Notes: a model not told the origin generated them from the sequence alone. Numbered from the stretch's first letter, positions 41,867 through 50,373 are shown. The stretch: 64,000 nt of DNA from CADEDV01 sp964412375 (GCA_964412375.1 CAYPOD010000017.1:1-64000); one strand, 5' to 3'. Translations and numbers: made by a program.

Positions 41867-41947
41867 AAAACGGCTTTAAAAATAGAAAAGCCTTTCTTAA
41901 GAATACCGGAAAATGTATCAATGGTAAATGCGATAGACAAGAGTTGT

Positions 41948-42655
41948 TTACAGGTCGCCTTGCTGCGGCCGGATGATAATATCTTCCACGCAGGCCTGTG
42001 GTGAAAGATGGGCCGCCGTATAAATGAGTTTGGCAATGTCCTCTGCTTCCATGATGCGCTTTTCCGAATTATCAAAGCCGCTCCATGAATCCGTCATTAC
42101 AGCGCCGGGATGCACCGATGTAACATTGATACCATGTGGTTTCATTTCCTCCCGCAGGTTTTTGCTAAAACCATACATGGCAAATTTGCTGATGCTGTAT
42201 GCCCCGCCATTTCTGTAGGAAGCAAGTGATGCAATGGAGCAGATATTGAAGATATGCCCCCGCTTTTGCTGCATCATGACCGGTATAATAGTTCTTGTCA
42301 GATGATAGGCGCTGTAAAGATTGGTGTTGATCATATGCTCAAGGGCGCCATCGGGTTCGGAATGAACACTGCCACTGACAAATAGCCCTGCATTATTGAC
42401 CAGCACATCCACTGTTTCCGTGTTTTGTAAAATCCAGTTTCCATAAGCAATGGCCTGGTCTTTTATAGATAGATCAACAGCAAAAGGATAGATCCGGGTG
42501 CGGGGGAAACGTCCCTGTAGTTCTTTTCCAAAGTTTTCTATTAGTTCGCGGTGGCGGGCACATATAAAAATAGAATGCCCCTGCTTGTCAGCGGCAAACT
42601 GCTCGGCAATGGCCCTGCCGATTCCTTTTGATGCACCTGTAACCACTATAACCAT
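41948..42655 (-). CDS. SDR family oxidoreductase
   Basis: A 235-residue classical short-chain dehydrogenase. The cofactor motif is 'VTGASKGIGRAIAEQF' near residue 5, followed by 'VLVNNAGLF' (N-N-A-G), Ser in 'IFNICSIASLASYRNGGAYS' and the catalytic 'YSISKFAMYGF' (Y-x-x-x-K). 'VHPGAVMTDSW' completes the family pattern. Substrate cannot be named, but 3-ketoacyl or sepiapterin-type reductases are the closest layout. It is divergent from yjjG with a perfect palindrome between them. Confidence 0.9.
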   Translation of the reverse strand: MVIVVTGASKGIGRAIAEQFAADKQGHSIFICARHRELIENFGKELQGRFPRTRIYPFAVDLSIKDQAIAYGNWILQNTETVDVLVNNAGLFVSGSVHSEPDGALEHMINTNLYSAYHLTRTIIPVMMQQKRGHIFNICSIASLASYRNGGAYSISKFAMYGFSKNLREEMKPHGINVTSVHPGAVMTDSWSGFDNSEKRIMEAEDIAKLIYTAAHLSPQACVEDIIIRPQQGDL

Positions 42656-42710
42656 AACGGGTTGTTTGCAGAAACAACAAAAATACCCAATTCGCCGTTC
42701 ATTCCTGTTC

Positions 42711-42726
42711 GGTCTTAATTAAGACC
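42711..42726. promoter_or_regulatory. Perfect 16-base palindrome between divergent genes
   Basis: GGTCTTAATTAAGACC is an uninterrupted palindrome 56 bases upstream of the SDR gene and 28 bases upstream of yjjG. Such symmetry in a divergent promoter region suits a dimeric repressor operator. No cognate regulator gene is adjacent. Confidence 0.45.
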
Positions 42727-42753
42727 TTCTTAGAATGGTTTGTAAATTGCAGC

Positions 42754-43464
42754 ATGAAGTACAGGCATCTCTTTTTCGATCTTGACCATACACTCTGGGA
42801 TTTTGAGGCCAATGCGAGGGCAACACTGGGACACCTGTACGAAGACCTGCAATTAGAAAAAAGAGGAGTGCATGATTTTGAGCTCTTTTATAAAAACTAC
42901 CTTGTTCATAATGATAAACTCTGGGAACGCTATCGAAAAGGTTTTGTGAAGCAGGAAGAACTGCGCATAAAAAGAATGTGGCTGGCCCTGCTGGATTTTA
43001 AGATAGCTGATGAAAAGCTGGCCAATGAAATGAATATCCGTTTCCTTGACCTGCTCCCCACCCGTACCATTTTGTTTCCTTATGCCAAAGAGATACTGCA
43101 ATACCTTGCCGGAAAGAACTATTCCCTGCACCTGATCACCAACGGATTTGAAAAAACCCAGCACAGCAAACTGCAATATTCAGCACTCAGCGGATTCTTT
43201 AAAGAAGTCATTACTTCCGAAGGCTCCAACAGCCTGAAACCAAATAAGGAAATATTTGAATATGCATTTGCAAAAGCTAATGCGCTGCCGGAACAAAGCA
43301 TCATGATCGGTGATTCTGTTGAAGTGGATATCGCCGGGGCTATGAATGCCGGCATTGACCAGGTGCATGTAAATCATATCAGCAATGAACCTGTTGCAGT
43401 TGCAAAAGACCAATTGCCGACTTATACCGTGTATTCGTTGAAGGAGTTGGAAGGAATATTTTGA
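42754..43464 (+). CDS. yjjG: YjjG-family noncanonical pyrimidine nucleotidase
   Basis: A 236-residue HAD phosphatase. The catalytic motif 1 is 'LFFDLDHTLWDFEANARATL' (Asp10 and Asp12), motif 2 'LHLITNGFEKTQHSKLQYSA', motif 3 Lys in 'SNSLKPNKEIFEYAF' and motif 4 'MIGDSVEVDIAGAMNAGIDQ'. The N-terminal W-D-F after D-H-T-L and the 'TNGF-x-x-x-Q' motif are characteristic of the TIGR02254 YjjG/YfnB group, which removes phosphate from noncanonical nucleotides such as 5-fluoro-dUMP. It protects against mutagenic pyrimidines. Confidence 0.9.
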   Translation: MKYRHLFFDLDHTLWDFEANARATLGHLYEDLQLEKRGVHDFELFYKNYLVHNDKLWERYRKGFVKQEELRIKRMWLALLDFKIADEKLANEMNIRFLDLLPTRTILFPYAKEILQYLAGKNYSLHLITNGFEKTQHSKLQYSALSGFFKEVITSEGSNSLKPNKEIFEYAFAKANALPEQSIMIGDSVEVDIAGAMNAGIDQVHVNHISNEPVAVAKDQLPTYTVYSLKELEGIF

Positions 43465-43478
43465 TAAGACAATTAGCC

Positions 43479-43506
43479 GATGTGCCGATTAGCCAATTGG
43501 CACATC
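43479..43506. repeat. Palindromic repeat between yjjG and psd
   Basis: GATGTGCC (43479-43486) pairs with GGCACATC (43499-43506) around GATTAGCCAATT. Nearby words 'AATTAGCC' and 'GGCTGATT' recur on both sides. Such TGTGCC/GGCACA elements are common interspersed intergenic sequences in Bacteroidota (from memory). It could also end the convergent transcripts. Confidence 0.5.
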
Positions 43507-43533
43507 ATCAAATTAATGTATTGGCTGATTTTT

Positions 43534-44190
43534 TTACCAGGTAGCTACAACAGTAACTCCTCCTTGCGGTTTATCGCCAATTTTGACCTGAATTTTTGCA
43601 TCAAGCGGCAGCAGCAGGTCCACTCTTGAGCCAAATCGGATAAAACCCATTTCTTCGGTTTGCTTCACCTGCTGACCGGCCTGCAGGTAGTTGATGATGC
43701 GCTTGGCCAGTGCACCTGCAATTTGCTTGACAAGAATTTCCTTACCGTCTTTACGATAAACAACAGAATGTCTTTCATTCTCTGTTGATGATTTAGGATG
43801 CCAGGCCACCAGGTATTTGCCGGGATGATACTGGCTATAGGCTACTTCGCCGCTCACCGGGTTGCGGTTCACATGCACATTAAGCGGACTCATGAAAATG
43901 GAAACCTGAATGCGTCGATCGGTGAAATATTCATCGGCCTGTACTTCTTCGATAGCCACCACCTTGCCATCGGCAGGGGCAATGATGGCATCTTCACGAA
44001 TGGTATGATTGCGTTTGGGAATGCGGAAAAAGGAAATGATAAAGATGTATAAGGCCATCGTGACAAGTAAAATAATCCAGCTCAGGACGGGAAGGCTGAA
44101 ACTGAGAAAATAAAATGACAGTATATTGATGGCACAAATTAAAATCGTACTGATTGCAATGATCTTATAGCCTTCCTTATGGATCGTCAT
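43534..44190 (-). CDS. psd: Phosphatidylserine decarboxylase
   Basis: A 218-residue enzyme that makes phosphatidylethanolamine from phosphatidylserine. The start at ATG 44190 (MTIHKEGYKIIAISTILICA) gives two N-terminal membrane segments and the normal length of the short Psd type. A frame open to 44280 overlaps cdsA and is not used. Motifs are 'APADGKVVAIEEV' near residue 70, 'VSIFMSPLNVHVNRNPVSGE', 'HPKSSTENERHSVV' and 'MGFIRFGSRVDLLLP', where the proenzyme is cut at Gly-Ser to make the pyruvoyl group. Together with cdsA upstream it covers successive steps of phospholipid synthesis. pssA is not in the window. Confidence 0.92.
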   Translation of the reverse strand: MTIHKEGYKIIAISTILICAINILSFYFLSFSLPVLSWIILLVTMALYIFIISFFRIPKRNHTIREDAIIAPADGKVVAIEEVQADEYFTDRRIQVSIFMSPLNVHVNRNPVSGEVAYSQYHPGKYLVAWHPKSSTENERHSVVYRKDGKEILVKQIAGALAKRIINYLQAGQQVKQTEEMGFIRFGSRVDLLLPLDAKIQVKIGDKPQGGVTVVATW

Positions 44191-44252
44191 ACTAACCGGT
44201 TGAGCGGCAAATATAGTAAAGTTGAATGGCTTGCAGATTCGACAAGCAGCTG

Positions 44253-45146
44253 CTATTCCAAAAACGAAAACCAAAACCAAACTGCTGGTGTAGCTAAAAG
44301 CAAGGAATCAAATCTGTCAAGAAAACCTCCATGACCAGGCATCAATGAACCGCTATCTTTTACTCCGGCCATTCGTTTAAGTTTGGATTCAAGCAGGTCG
44401 CCGAATGTACCGGCAATGGAAGCAATGGCAGCGATCGGTGCAACAAAAAGTATTGAAGTCATATTAGCAAAGGGGATCTTAAAAAATATACCCGGTATAA
44501 TCAATGACACGGTAACAACTGCTAATAATACGCCGCCAATCGTTCCCTCCCAGGTTTTCTTGGGTGAAATTTTTGAAAGAGGTGTTTTGCCAATTAATGA
44601 ACCGACTATGTATGCCATTGTATCATTGATCCAGATACTCACAATGATAATTATGGGAATTGTTTCTTTTCCAATTACAAACATGGTATCATACAGGTGA
44701 ATATCAATTGCCGATTGATATAATTCCAGCATCAATCCCCAACTCAAGGAAATATACAGCAACCCCAATGCGGCAGTGCCAAATGCTTTCAGGTTAACAG
44801 CGTTCTTTTGAAAAATGCCGGTGAACAGCAACACAAAACCTGCAACCGATACCGGCAGCGAAAAATTTTCTTTCAATTCATAACCACTGATCTGATATGC
44901 AGGTCCGCAGAACAACAGCATCAGCCCATAGCCCAGCAGCATCCAGCCCAGTTTTGTATAAGAATGAAATGTCGTTTTATGAATTTTTTCCGTCAGTTTC
45001 AGAAACTCCCACCAGCAGCCAAAATGAATAATAGAGAACAACACAAAAAAACTCCAATGGTTCCAGAGCAGGCCGGTGAGCATGATGGCGGCAAAGACGA
45101 TAGCTGTTAATGCCCTTGTGCGGAATGTTTGCCAGTTGAAAGCCAT
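44253..45146 (-). CDS. cdsA: Phosphatidate cytidylyltransferase
   Basis: A 297-residue membrane enzyme that makes CDP-diacylglycerol from phosphatidate and CTP. The start is at ATG 45146 (MAFNWQTFRTRALTAIVFAA). It has about eight hydrophobic segments. The family signature is 'ISPKKTWEGTIGGVLLAVVT' and then 'SKLKRMAGVKDSGSLMPGHG' with 'GFLDRFDSLL' (K-R-x(4)-K-D-x-x-x-x-x-P-G-H-G-G-x-x-D-R-x-D). It lies between a CPBP protease gene (8 bases upstream) and psd (62 bases downstream), all on the minus strand, which suggests one operon for membrane lipid synthesis. Confidence 0.93.
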   Translation of the reverse strand: MAFNWQTFRTRALTAIVFAAIMLTGLLWNHWSFFVLFSIIHFGCWWEFLKLTEKIHKTTFHSYTKLGWMLLGYGLMLLFCGPAYQISGYELKENFSLPVSVAGFVLLFTGIFQKNAVNLKAFGTAALGLLYISLSWGLMLELYQSAIDIHLYDTMFVIGKETIPIIIIVSIWINDTMAYIVGSLIGKTPLSKISPKKTWEGTIGGVLLAVVTVSLIIPGIFFKIPFANMTSILFVAPIAAIASIAGTFGDLLESKLKRMAGVKDSGSLMPGHGGFLDRFDSLLLATPAVWFWFSFLE

Positions 45147-45154
45147 TCGTTCTG

Positions 45155-46066
45155 TTAGATTCTGCTTCGTGATATTAGTGGCGTTCCTATTCTTTTGAAA
45201 AGTATGAACAACCCAACCAGTAGCGGCAGGGCAAAGACACCCCACCAGTTGGAATTAGCCTGATTGATGGCTTCTTCCATCGTTTTTCCCTGCCGGATGA
45301 AATAGTAAAGTACTGTTATGGCCAGTGCATTATTTACAAAGTGTGCCAGTATGCTCAGCCATAACTTTCCCGAATATTGGAAGATCAGCCCCAGCACCAA
45401 TCCCAGGAAAAACCTTGAGAGAAACCCATAATAAGAAAAATGGGCGGCACTGAAGATGAGGCTTACCACCACTACGGAAAACCAATAATTCTTTGTGGAA
45501 CGGGTCAGGAAGTTCTGAAGACCCCCGCGGAACAACGCTTCTTCACACAAGGCCGGCAGAAAGGCCATCACCAGCAATGCAATGATATAATCTGTATTGT
45601 TTTTCAAACTGATAATAGCGGCCACCTGCTTGTTATAGTTGTCTTCCATTTCATCAAACTTCAGTTTCCATTCATTTGGTATTGGAATAAGTTCGTTGAA
45701 ATAAGCAAGTGATGTGGAAACAACCAACCCCACAAGTATGATGATTATGGTTAAAGCTGTTTCGCCGGTTTTTACCTGACCGGAGAAACCCAACAGGTTC
45801 CAAGGCCTCCGATTCAGCAGCCAGGCAGTGAAAACAGCCGGCAACAGGTAACTTAAAATGGCAGTGATGGACTGGATAACTTTAAAAGCATTTGCAAATT
45901 CCGGGTTGGTCATACCATCCGCAAAAGCTTCAAAAGGCTGACCGGTCATAGCTGTCCACACCGGCACACTGATGGCCGAAGCCAACACTAAACCTGCAAC
46001 AGCAAAAGCGATCAGCATAAAAAAACCGGCAGTGTAGGAAATACCCTTAGAGTGGCTGTCGTACAT
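45155..46066 (-). CDS. CPBP family intramembrane metalloprotease
   Basis: A 303-residue protein with about eight transmembrane segments. The CPBP/Abi active-site motifs are 'ALCEEALFRGGLQNFL' (E-E-x-x-x-R, near residue 173), 'LIFSAAHFSYYGFLSRFFLG' (His motif, F-x-x-x-H) and 'LWLSILAHFVNNALAITVLY' (H-x-x-x-N). These proteins cleave membrane proteins, or in related families process prenylated CaaX termini. It is the first gene of the presumed CPBP-cdsA-psd operon. Its substrate is unknown. Confidence 0.9.
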   Translation of the reverse strand: MYDSHSKGISYTAGFFMLIAFAVAGLVLASAISVPVWTAMTGQPFEAFADGMTNPEFANAFKVIQSITAILSYLLPAVFTAWLLNRRPWNLLGFSGQVKTGETALTIIIILVGLVVSTSLAYFNELIPIPNEWKLKFDEMEDNYNKQVAAIISLKNNTDYIIALLVMAFLPALCEEALFRGGLQNFLTRSTKNYWFSVVVVSLIFSAAHFSYYGFLSRFFLGLVLGLIFQYSGKLWLSILAHFVNNALAITVLYYFIRQGKTMEEAINQANSNWWGVFALPLLVGLFILFKRIGTPLISRSRI

Positions 46067-46173
46067 AGATTTCAGCGATTAACATGTAAATTTGCAGATT
46101 TACCTGCTGTTTTGTTTGGCAGGCTTCCGCCGGGAGGCGCACAAGCAAATGTAATCATTGATAACAGAACATT

Positions 46174-47214
46174 TTGGTCAAAATAGGAAACATATCACTT
46201 CCGGATTTTCCATTGCTGCTGGCCCCGATGGAGGATGTCAGCGATCCGCCGTTTCGTGCCGTTTGCAAAGACAATGGCGCTGACCTGATGTACACTGAAT
46301 TCATTTCTTCCGAAGGATTGATACGGGATGCCATCAAAAGCAAAAAGAAACTCGACATCTTCGATTATGAACGACCTGTCGGCATCCAGATATTCGGCGG
46401 CGATGAAGAGAGTTTATCATTGGCTGCAAAAATTGTGGAAGTCACCAACCCCGACCTGCTTGACATCAACTTCGGCTGCCCGGTGAAGAAAGTAGCAATG
46501 AAAGGCGCCGGCGCCGGTGTGCTGAAAGATATAGACCTGATGGTACGGTTGACTTCTGCTGTTGTGAAAGCCACATCACTGCCGGTGACGGTGAAAACAA
46601 GATTGGGCTGGGATGATAATACAAAGAATATTGAAGAAGTGGCCGAACGGCTACAGGATGCGGGCATCAAAGCCCTGGCGATCCATGGAAGAACAAGAAC
46701 ACAGATGTATAAAGGCGAAGCCGACTGGACGCTGATCGGTAAAGTGAAGAATAATCCCCGCATCCATATTCCCATCTTTGGTAATGGCGATATAGATTCA
46801 CCTGAAAAAGCACTGGAGTATAAAAACCGCTACGGCGTGGATGGTATCATGATCGGCCGGGCTGCTATTGGTTATCCGTGGATATTTAACGAGATCAAAC
46901 ATTTTGTAAAAACAGGTGAGCACCTGCCTGCTCCAACGATTGAAGACAGGGTGGCTGTTTGCCGCAAGCATTTAAAAAAATCGGTGGAATGGAAAAACCC
47001 GGTGGTGGGCATCAATGAAATGAGAAGACATTATGCCAATTACCTGAAAGGATTGCCCAACATCAAAGAGTTTCGGAATAAATTAGTGACACTGAAAACA
47101 GAAGAAGAGATCAATGCGGTGTTGGATGAGATTGTAATGACCTACAGCGGCTTTGAATTTGAAAAGACCGCTATAGAACTGGTCAATTATCATGAAAAAT
47201 GTCCTGTTGATTAA
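46174..47214 (+). CDS. dusB: tRNA-dihydrouridine synthase, DusB type
   Basis: A 346-residue FMN enzyme that reduces uridine to dihydrouridine in tRNA. It starts at TTG 46174 (MVKIGNISLPDFPLLLAPME), with no ATG nearby that would give the same N-terminus. Motifs are 'PLLLAPMEDVSDPPFR', 'NFGCPVKKVAMKGAGAGVLK' (active-site Cys of the N-x-G-C-P motif), 'VKTRLGWDD', 'LAIHGRTRTQMYKG' and 'GNGDI' and 'GIMIGRAAIGYPWIFNEI'. The C-terminal helical domain ends the protein. It is a housekeeping gene with no obvious operon partner. Confidence 0.93.
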   Translation: MVKIGNISLPDFPLLLAPMEDVSDPPFRAVCKDNGADLMYTEFISSEGLIRDAIKSKKKLDIFDYERPVGIQIFGGDEESLSLAAKIVEVTNPDLLDINFGCPVKKVAMKGAGAGVLKDIDLMVRLTSAVVKATSLPVTVKTRLGWDDNTKNIEEVAERLQDAGIKALAIHGRTRTQMYKGEADWTLIGKVKNNPRIHIPIFGNGDIDSPEKALEYKNRYGVDGIMIGRAAIGYPWIFNEIKHFVKTGEHLPAPTIEDRVAVCRKHLKKSVEWKNPVVGINEMRRHYANYLKGLPNIKEFRNKLVTLKTEEEINAVLDEIVMTYSGFEFEKTAIELVNYHEKCPVD

Positions 47215-47365
47215 AAAGGTTGTTTCAAAAGACTTATAAAAAATATTTTGCCACGTAGACTTGAAGGCACAAAGAATTTATAACCGCCTTTTGTGACTTT
47301 GTTGCGCAAAAACCTTTTTAGACAGCCTCATTTGTATTCTTTTGATTAACTCTATAACTTTCGAT

Positions 47366-47378
47366 GGGTTGAAAACCC
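47366..47378 (+). promoter_or_regulatory. Hairpin in the leader of the SMR transporter gene
   Basis: GGGTT (47366-47370), loop GAA and AACCC (47374-47378) form a small perfect hairpin that ends 14 bases before ATG 47393. It is not followed by a T tract. The consensus loops of the guanidine riboswitch classes (ACGR in class II) were not found around it. Confidence 0.3.
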
Positions 47379-47392
47379 TGGGTATTTGAGAT

Positions 47393-47719
47393 ATGAACTG
47401 GTTACTCTTAATTATTGCCGGTTTATTTGAAGTAGGCTTTGCTTCCTGTCTTGGAAAAGCAAAAGAAACCTCCGGTAGTGCATCTGCCTGGTGGATGGCC
47501 GGGTTCTTTGTTTGCCTGGCCATTAGTATGTTTTTATTGTATAAAGCAGCACAAACATTACCTATCGGCACAGCCTATGCCGTGTGGACGGGCATAGGAG
47601 CTGTAGGAACTGTATTGATGGGAATCTTCTTTTTTAAAGAACCGGCTGATTTCTGGCGGTTGTTTTTCATCACCACCCTTATTGCTTCTATTGTTGGGTT
47701 GAAGATCGTTTCGCATTAA
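47393..47719 (+). CDS. gdx: SMR-family transporter, guanidinium exporter (SugE/Gdx) type
   Basis: A 108-residue four-helix protein that works as an antiparallel dimer. The membrane-embedded proton-binding Glu13 lies in 'IAGLFEVGFASCLG'. 'PIGTAYAVWTGIGAVGTVLM' near residue 58 and the end 'IVGLKIVSH' match SugE/Gdx of Escherichia coli (G-T-A-Y-A-V-W-T-G-I-G-A-V-G and I-I-G-L-K-x-x-x-H) rather than EmrE. Gdx exports guanidinium in exchange for protons. In many bacteria it is under a guanidine riboswitch, and none was recognised here. The family assignment is confident and the specificity rests on sequence similarity. Confidence 0.88.
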   Translation: MNWLLLIIAGLFEVGFASCLGKAKETSGSASAWWMAGFFVCLAISMFLLYKAAQTLPIGTAYAVWTGIGAVGTVLMGIFFFKEPADFWRLFFITTLIASIVGLKIVSH

Positions 47720-47756
47720 TGGATGGTAAGCAAATGCGAAATGCCATTGCGGAATA

Positions 47757-48272
47757 TTATTTATTTTTTACAAACTCCCGGAGCCCTTTGATATAAGTTT
47801 TACCCCTCGACTCAGCAAAATAATCGGCGGCGAGAGCAATTACCGCCATAACAGCCAGTGCAAGACCCAGTCCCCTCCAGAAATCCTTTGTGAAATCTCG
47901 AATGAAATAAATATACAACGCTGCGCCAGCTACAAACAGGAAGATCTCCACCCACCGGATCAGCACAAAACTCTTCATCACTTTCTCCATTCTTGGCAAT
48001 TCTTTTTCCTTCAGTTCACCGGGGTTCATGTCATAGGCATACACATTGCGGATGCGGTCATCATCGCTTCTTTTGTAAACAGTGTAGCCGACAAGGCCCA
48101 GGATGATCCCGACCAGTAGTAAGGGAATAGCAGCACCTTTATAGAAATTTGCTTTCAACAAGAAGAAAAAGATGAGTGCAGTAAAAACAGCAGCTATGCC
48201 GATGCCGAGAAAAAGCAGGCTTTCCTGTTTTTCGCCGGTAAAATATTTTTCGATGTCAGCTTTGGTAAACAT
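47757..48272 (-). CDS. Membrane protein of unknown function
   Basis: A 171-residue protein with four hydrophobic segments in two pairs (about residues 19-40, 47-65, 106-124 and 130-148). Between them lies a charged region, 'KRSDDDRIRNVYAYDMNPGE' and 'LKEKELPRMEKVMKSFVLIR'. I do not recognise a named family. It is encoded five bases downstream of the glutathione peroxidase gene on the same strand, so it is likely the third gene of an ALDH-GPx-membrane protein transcript. A role in redox stress cannot be claimed from this alone. Confidence 0.72.
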   Translation of the reverse strand: MFTKADIEKYFTGEKQESLLFLGIGIAAVFTALIFFFLLKANFYKGAAIPLLLVGIILGLVGYTVYKRSDDDRIRNVYAYDMNPGELKEKELPRMEKVMKSFVLIRWVEIFLFVAGAALYIYFIRDFTKDFWRGLGLALAVMAVIALAADYFAESRGKTYIKGLREFVKNK

Positions 48273-48277
48273 ATCTG

Positions 48278-48973
48278 TTAATGGTTGTTAATGGCTTCGG
48301 TGATGTCTTTGCCAAGGGGTTGCACGGAAGGACCAAAGTAATGAAGCAACACCCCTTCTTCACTTACAAGATACTTCGAAAAATTCCAGGACGGGGGCTC
48401 ATTGTTCCATCCGTTTTGCATGGGATCGGTCAGCCATTTGTACACAGGATTTTGTTCAGCATCTTTTATCACAACAGATTTTTTAATCAACGGGAACGTG
48501 ACCCCAAAATTCACTTTGCAAAATTCAGCGATCTGATCATCAGTTCCTTTCTCCTGTTCTTTAAAATCATTGGCAGGAAAACCGATCACCTCCAGTTTGT
48601 CTTTATATTGTTCAGATAGTTTTTGCAGGTCATTATACTGGTTGGTATAGCCACATTCACTCGCTGTGTTCACCAGCAGCACTTTTTTCCCTTTCAGACT
48701 TGAAAAATCCAATTCACTACCGTTATTCAATGTTGCCCTTAATGAGTAAAAAGAGACAGGCGGCGTTGTTTTATCGTTGGAAAGTTGCTGACTGTTTTTA
48801 CCGGTTAGTTTGGTGAACCACATCCATACAGGATAAACCGTTTTCAATACTTTTTGGCGATAGTTCATATTCTTTGAATTTCGGTTGGCGATCTCTACCC
48901 ACACGGCAAACGCAGCCAGGATAACCAAAAGAACAATTATAAAGCGTTTTAGTTTTTTCACCGGATCACCCAT
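48278..48973 (-). CDS. Glutathione peroxidase with N-terminal membrane anchor
   Basis: A 231-residue peroxidase. The catalytic Cys107 is in 'NTASECGYTNQYNDLQ', replacing selenocysteine. Gln140 is in 'IGFPANDFKEQEKG', and Trp lies in 'NEPPSWNFSKYLV', completing the Cys-Gln-Trp triad. Unlike most bacterial BsaA/BtuE proteins of about 160-180 residues, it has about 70 extra residues at the N-terminus: a transmembrane helix (residues 10-26) and a basic linker. It should therefore face the periplasm as an anchored enzyme. The start overlaps the end of the aldehyde dehydrogenase gene by 16 bases, so translation is coupled. Its reducing partner in the periplasm is unknown. Confidence 0.88.
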   Translation of the reverse strand: MGDPVKKLKRFIIVLLVILAAFAVWVEIANRNSKNMNYRQKVLKTVYPVWMWFTKLTGKNSQQLSNDKTTPPVSFYSLRATLNNGSELDFSSLKGKKVLLVNTASECGYTNQYNDLQKLSEQYKDKLEVIGFPANDFKEQEKGTDDQIAEFCKVNFGVTFPLIKKSVVIKDAEQNPVYKWLTDPMQNGWNNEPPSWNFSKYLVSEEGVLLHYFGPSVQPLGKDITEAINNH

Positions 48974-50331
48974 TTATACAGTTTAAGTCTTCCTTTGAAA
49001 GGCGGGTATTTGATAGCCGGGTCAAACCAGGTTGGTGTTTTCATCACTGCCCTGTGATGGCTAAAGGTATCAAAGGAATATTTACCATGATAAAGACCTG
49101 TTCCGCTGAAACCCCTGCCGCCAAATGGTAAATGATGGTTGGTGAGGTGCCAGCTTGCATTGTTCACACAACTGCCGCCGGCCGGTACACTGTTCAGCCA
49201 TTCTTTTTCCTTTTTGCTGCTTGATGTGAATACATAGAAAGCCAGCGGGTTGGGATGCCGCCGGATGATCTGCAGGGCTTCTTCCTTTTCGGCAAAGGAA
49301 AGAACAGGAAGAACAGGACCAAAGATTTCTTCATTCATCACTGGAGCATGCAATGACACATCGGTGAGAATTGTCGGTTCAATGTACAGTTTGCCTCTAT
49401 CTGTTCTCCCCCCGCCGATTATTTTCCCATCATTTAAGTAACGGCAGATGCGGTCAAACTGTTTTTCATTAATGATCCTGCAATAGCCGTAATCTTCCTC
49501 CGGTTTATCGCTGAAAAATTTTGTGATGGCTGTTTTTATTTGTTCAACCAGTTCTCCTTTTTTGGATTCATGCACCAGCACATAATCCGGGGCCACACAC
49601 ATTTGTCCTGCATTGGTAAATTTGGTTACAGCAATGCGTTTTGCTGCTACCTGGATATGGGCATCCGCTTCCACCACACAAGGACTTTTACCTCCCAGTT
49701 CAAGTGTAACGGGCACCAATCGTTCTGCCGCCATTTTATAAATGATCTTTCCCACAGCTGTGCTGCCGGTGTAAAACACATGATCAAAAGTAAAGTGTTG
49801 CATCATAGCAGGTATCACTGAGGCGCCATCACCTTCCGCATACAGGATGTATTCTTCAGGAAAAACGGAAACAATTATTTTTTTAATCGTTGCAGCTGTA
49901 GCGGGAGCAAATTCACTTGGTTTCAAAACTACACAATTGCCGGCTGCAATGGCGCCAACCAGCGGGTTGATGAGCAATTGAAAAGGATAGTTCCAGGGGC
50001 CGATGATTAAGACAACACCCAACGGCTCTTTCATCACTTTGCTCGTGGATGGCAGGTTGAGAAGATTAGTACCCACAGCCTCTGGTTCCATCAGGCGGTT
50101 AAGATTCTTTAGCATGGCATTGATCTCCGCCACCACCATTCCCAGTTCTGTCACCCAGCTTTCTTCCGGGCTTTTTTTAAGATCAGCCTGAAGGGCATCA
50201 TATAATTCTCTTTCATGAGTAAGAATGGCCTGTTTCAGTTTTTTCAACTGCTCCCTGCGAAAAGTATAAGATTTTGTGATTCCGCTGTCAAAATAACGGC
50301 GCAGCGCTTCCAGCTTACTGATCCCGGTCAT
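48958..50331 (-). CDS. Aldehyde dehydrogenase
   Basis: A 457-residue NAD(P)-dependent aldehyde dehydrogenase of the class 3-like type without an N-terminal extension. Key motifs are 'IIGPWNYPFQLLINPLVGAI', 'VLKPSEFAPATAATIKK', 'FYTGSTAVGKIIYKMAAERL', 'VTLELGGKSPCVVEAD' and the catalytic Cys in 'FTNAGQMCVAPDYVLV'. 'NEEIFGPVLPVLSF' is the C-terminal signature. The closest subgroup is the fatty-aldehyde / CALDH type (with a C-terminal hydrophobic stretch here rather short). It is coupled with the downstream glutathione peroxidase by a 16-base overlap, consistent with detoxifying lipid peroxidation products. Confidence 0.92.
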   Translation of the reverse strand: MTGISKLEALRRYFDSGITKSYTFRREQLKKLKQAILTHERELYDALQADLKKSPEESWVTELGMVVAEINAMLKNLNRLMEPEAVGTNLLNLPSTSKVMKEPLGVVLIIGPWNYPFQLLINPLVGAIAAGNCVVLKPSEFAPATAATIKKIIVSVFPEEYILYAEGDGASVIPAMMQHFTFDHVFYTGSTAVGKIIYKMAAERLVPVTLELGGKSPCVVEADAHIQVAAKRIAVTKFTNAGQMCVAPDYVLVHESKKGELVEQIKTAITKFFSDKPEEDYGYCRIINEKQFDRICRYLNDGKIIGGGRTDRGKLYIEPTILTDVSLHAPVMNEEIFGPVLPVLSFAEKEEALQIIRRHPNPLAFYVFTSSSKKEKEWLNSVPAGGSCVNNASWHLTNHHLPFGGRGFSGTGLYHGKYSFDTFSHHRAVMKTPTWFDPAIKYPPFKGRLKLYKWVIR

Positions 50332-50373
50332 TTACCTGTAATTTTATAGTAAGTTAGATAAAACTCTTTTCAG

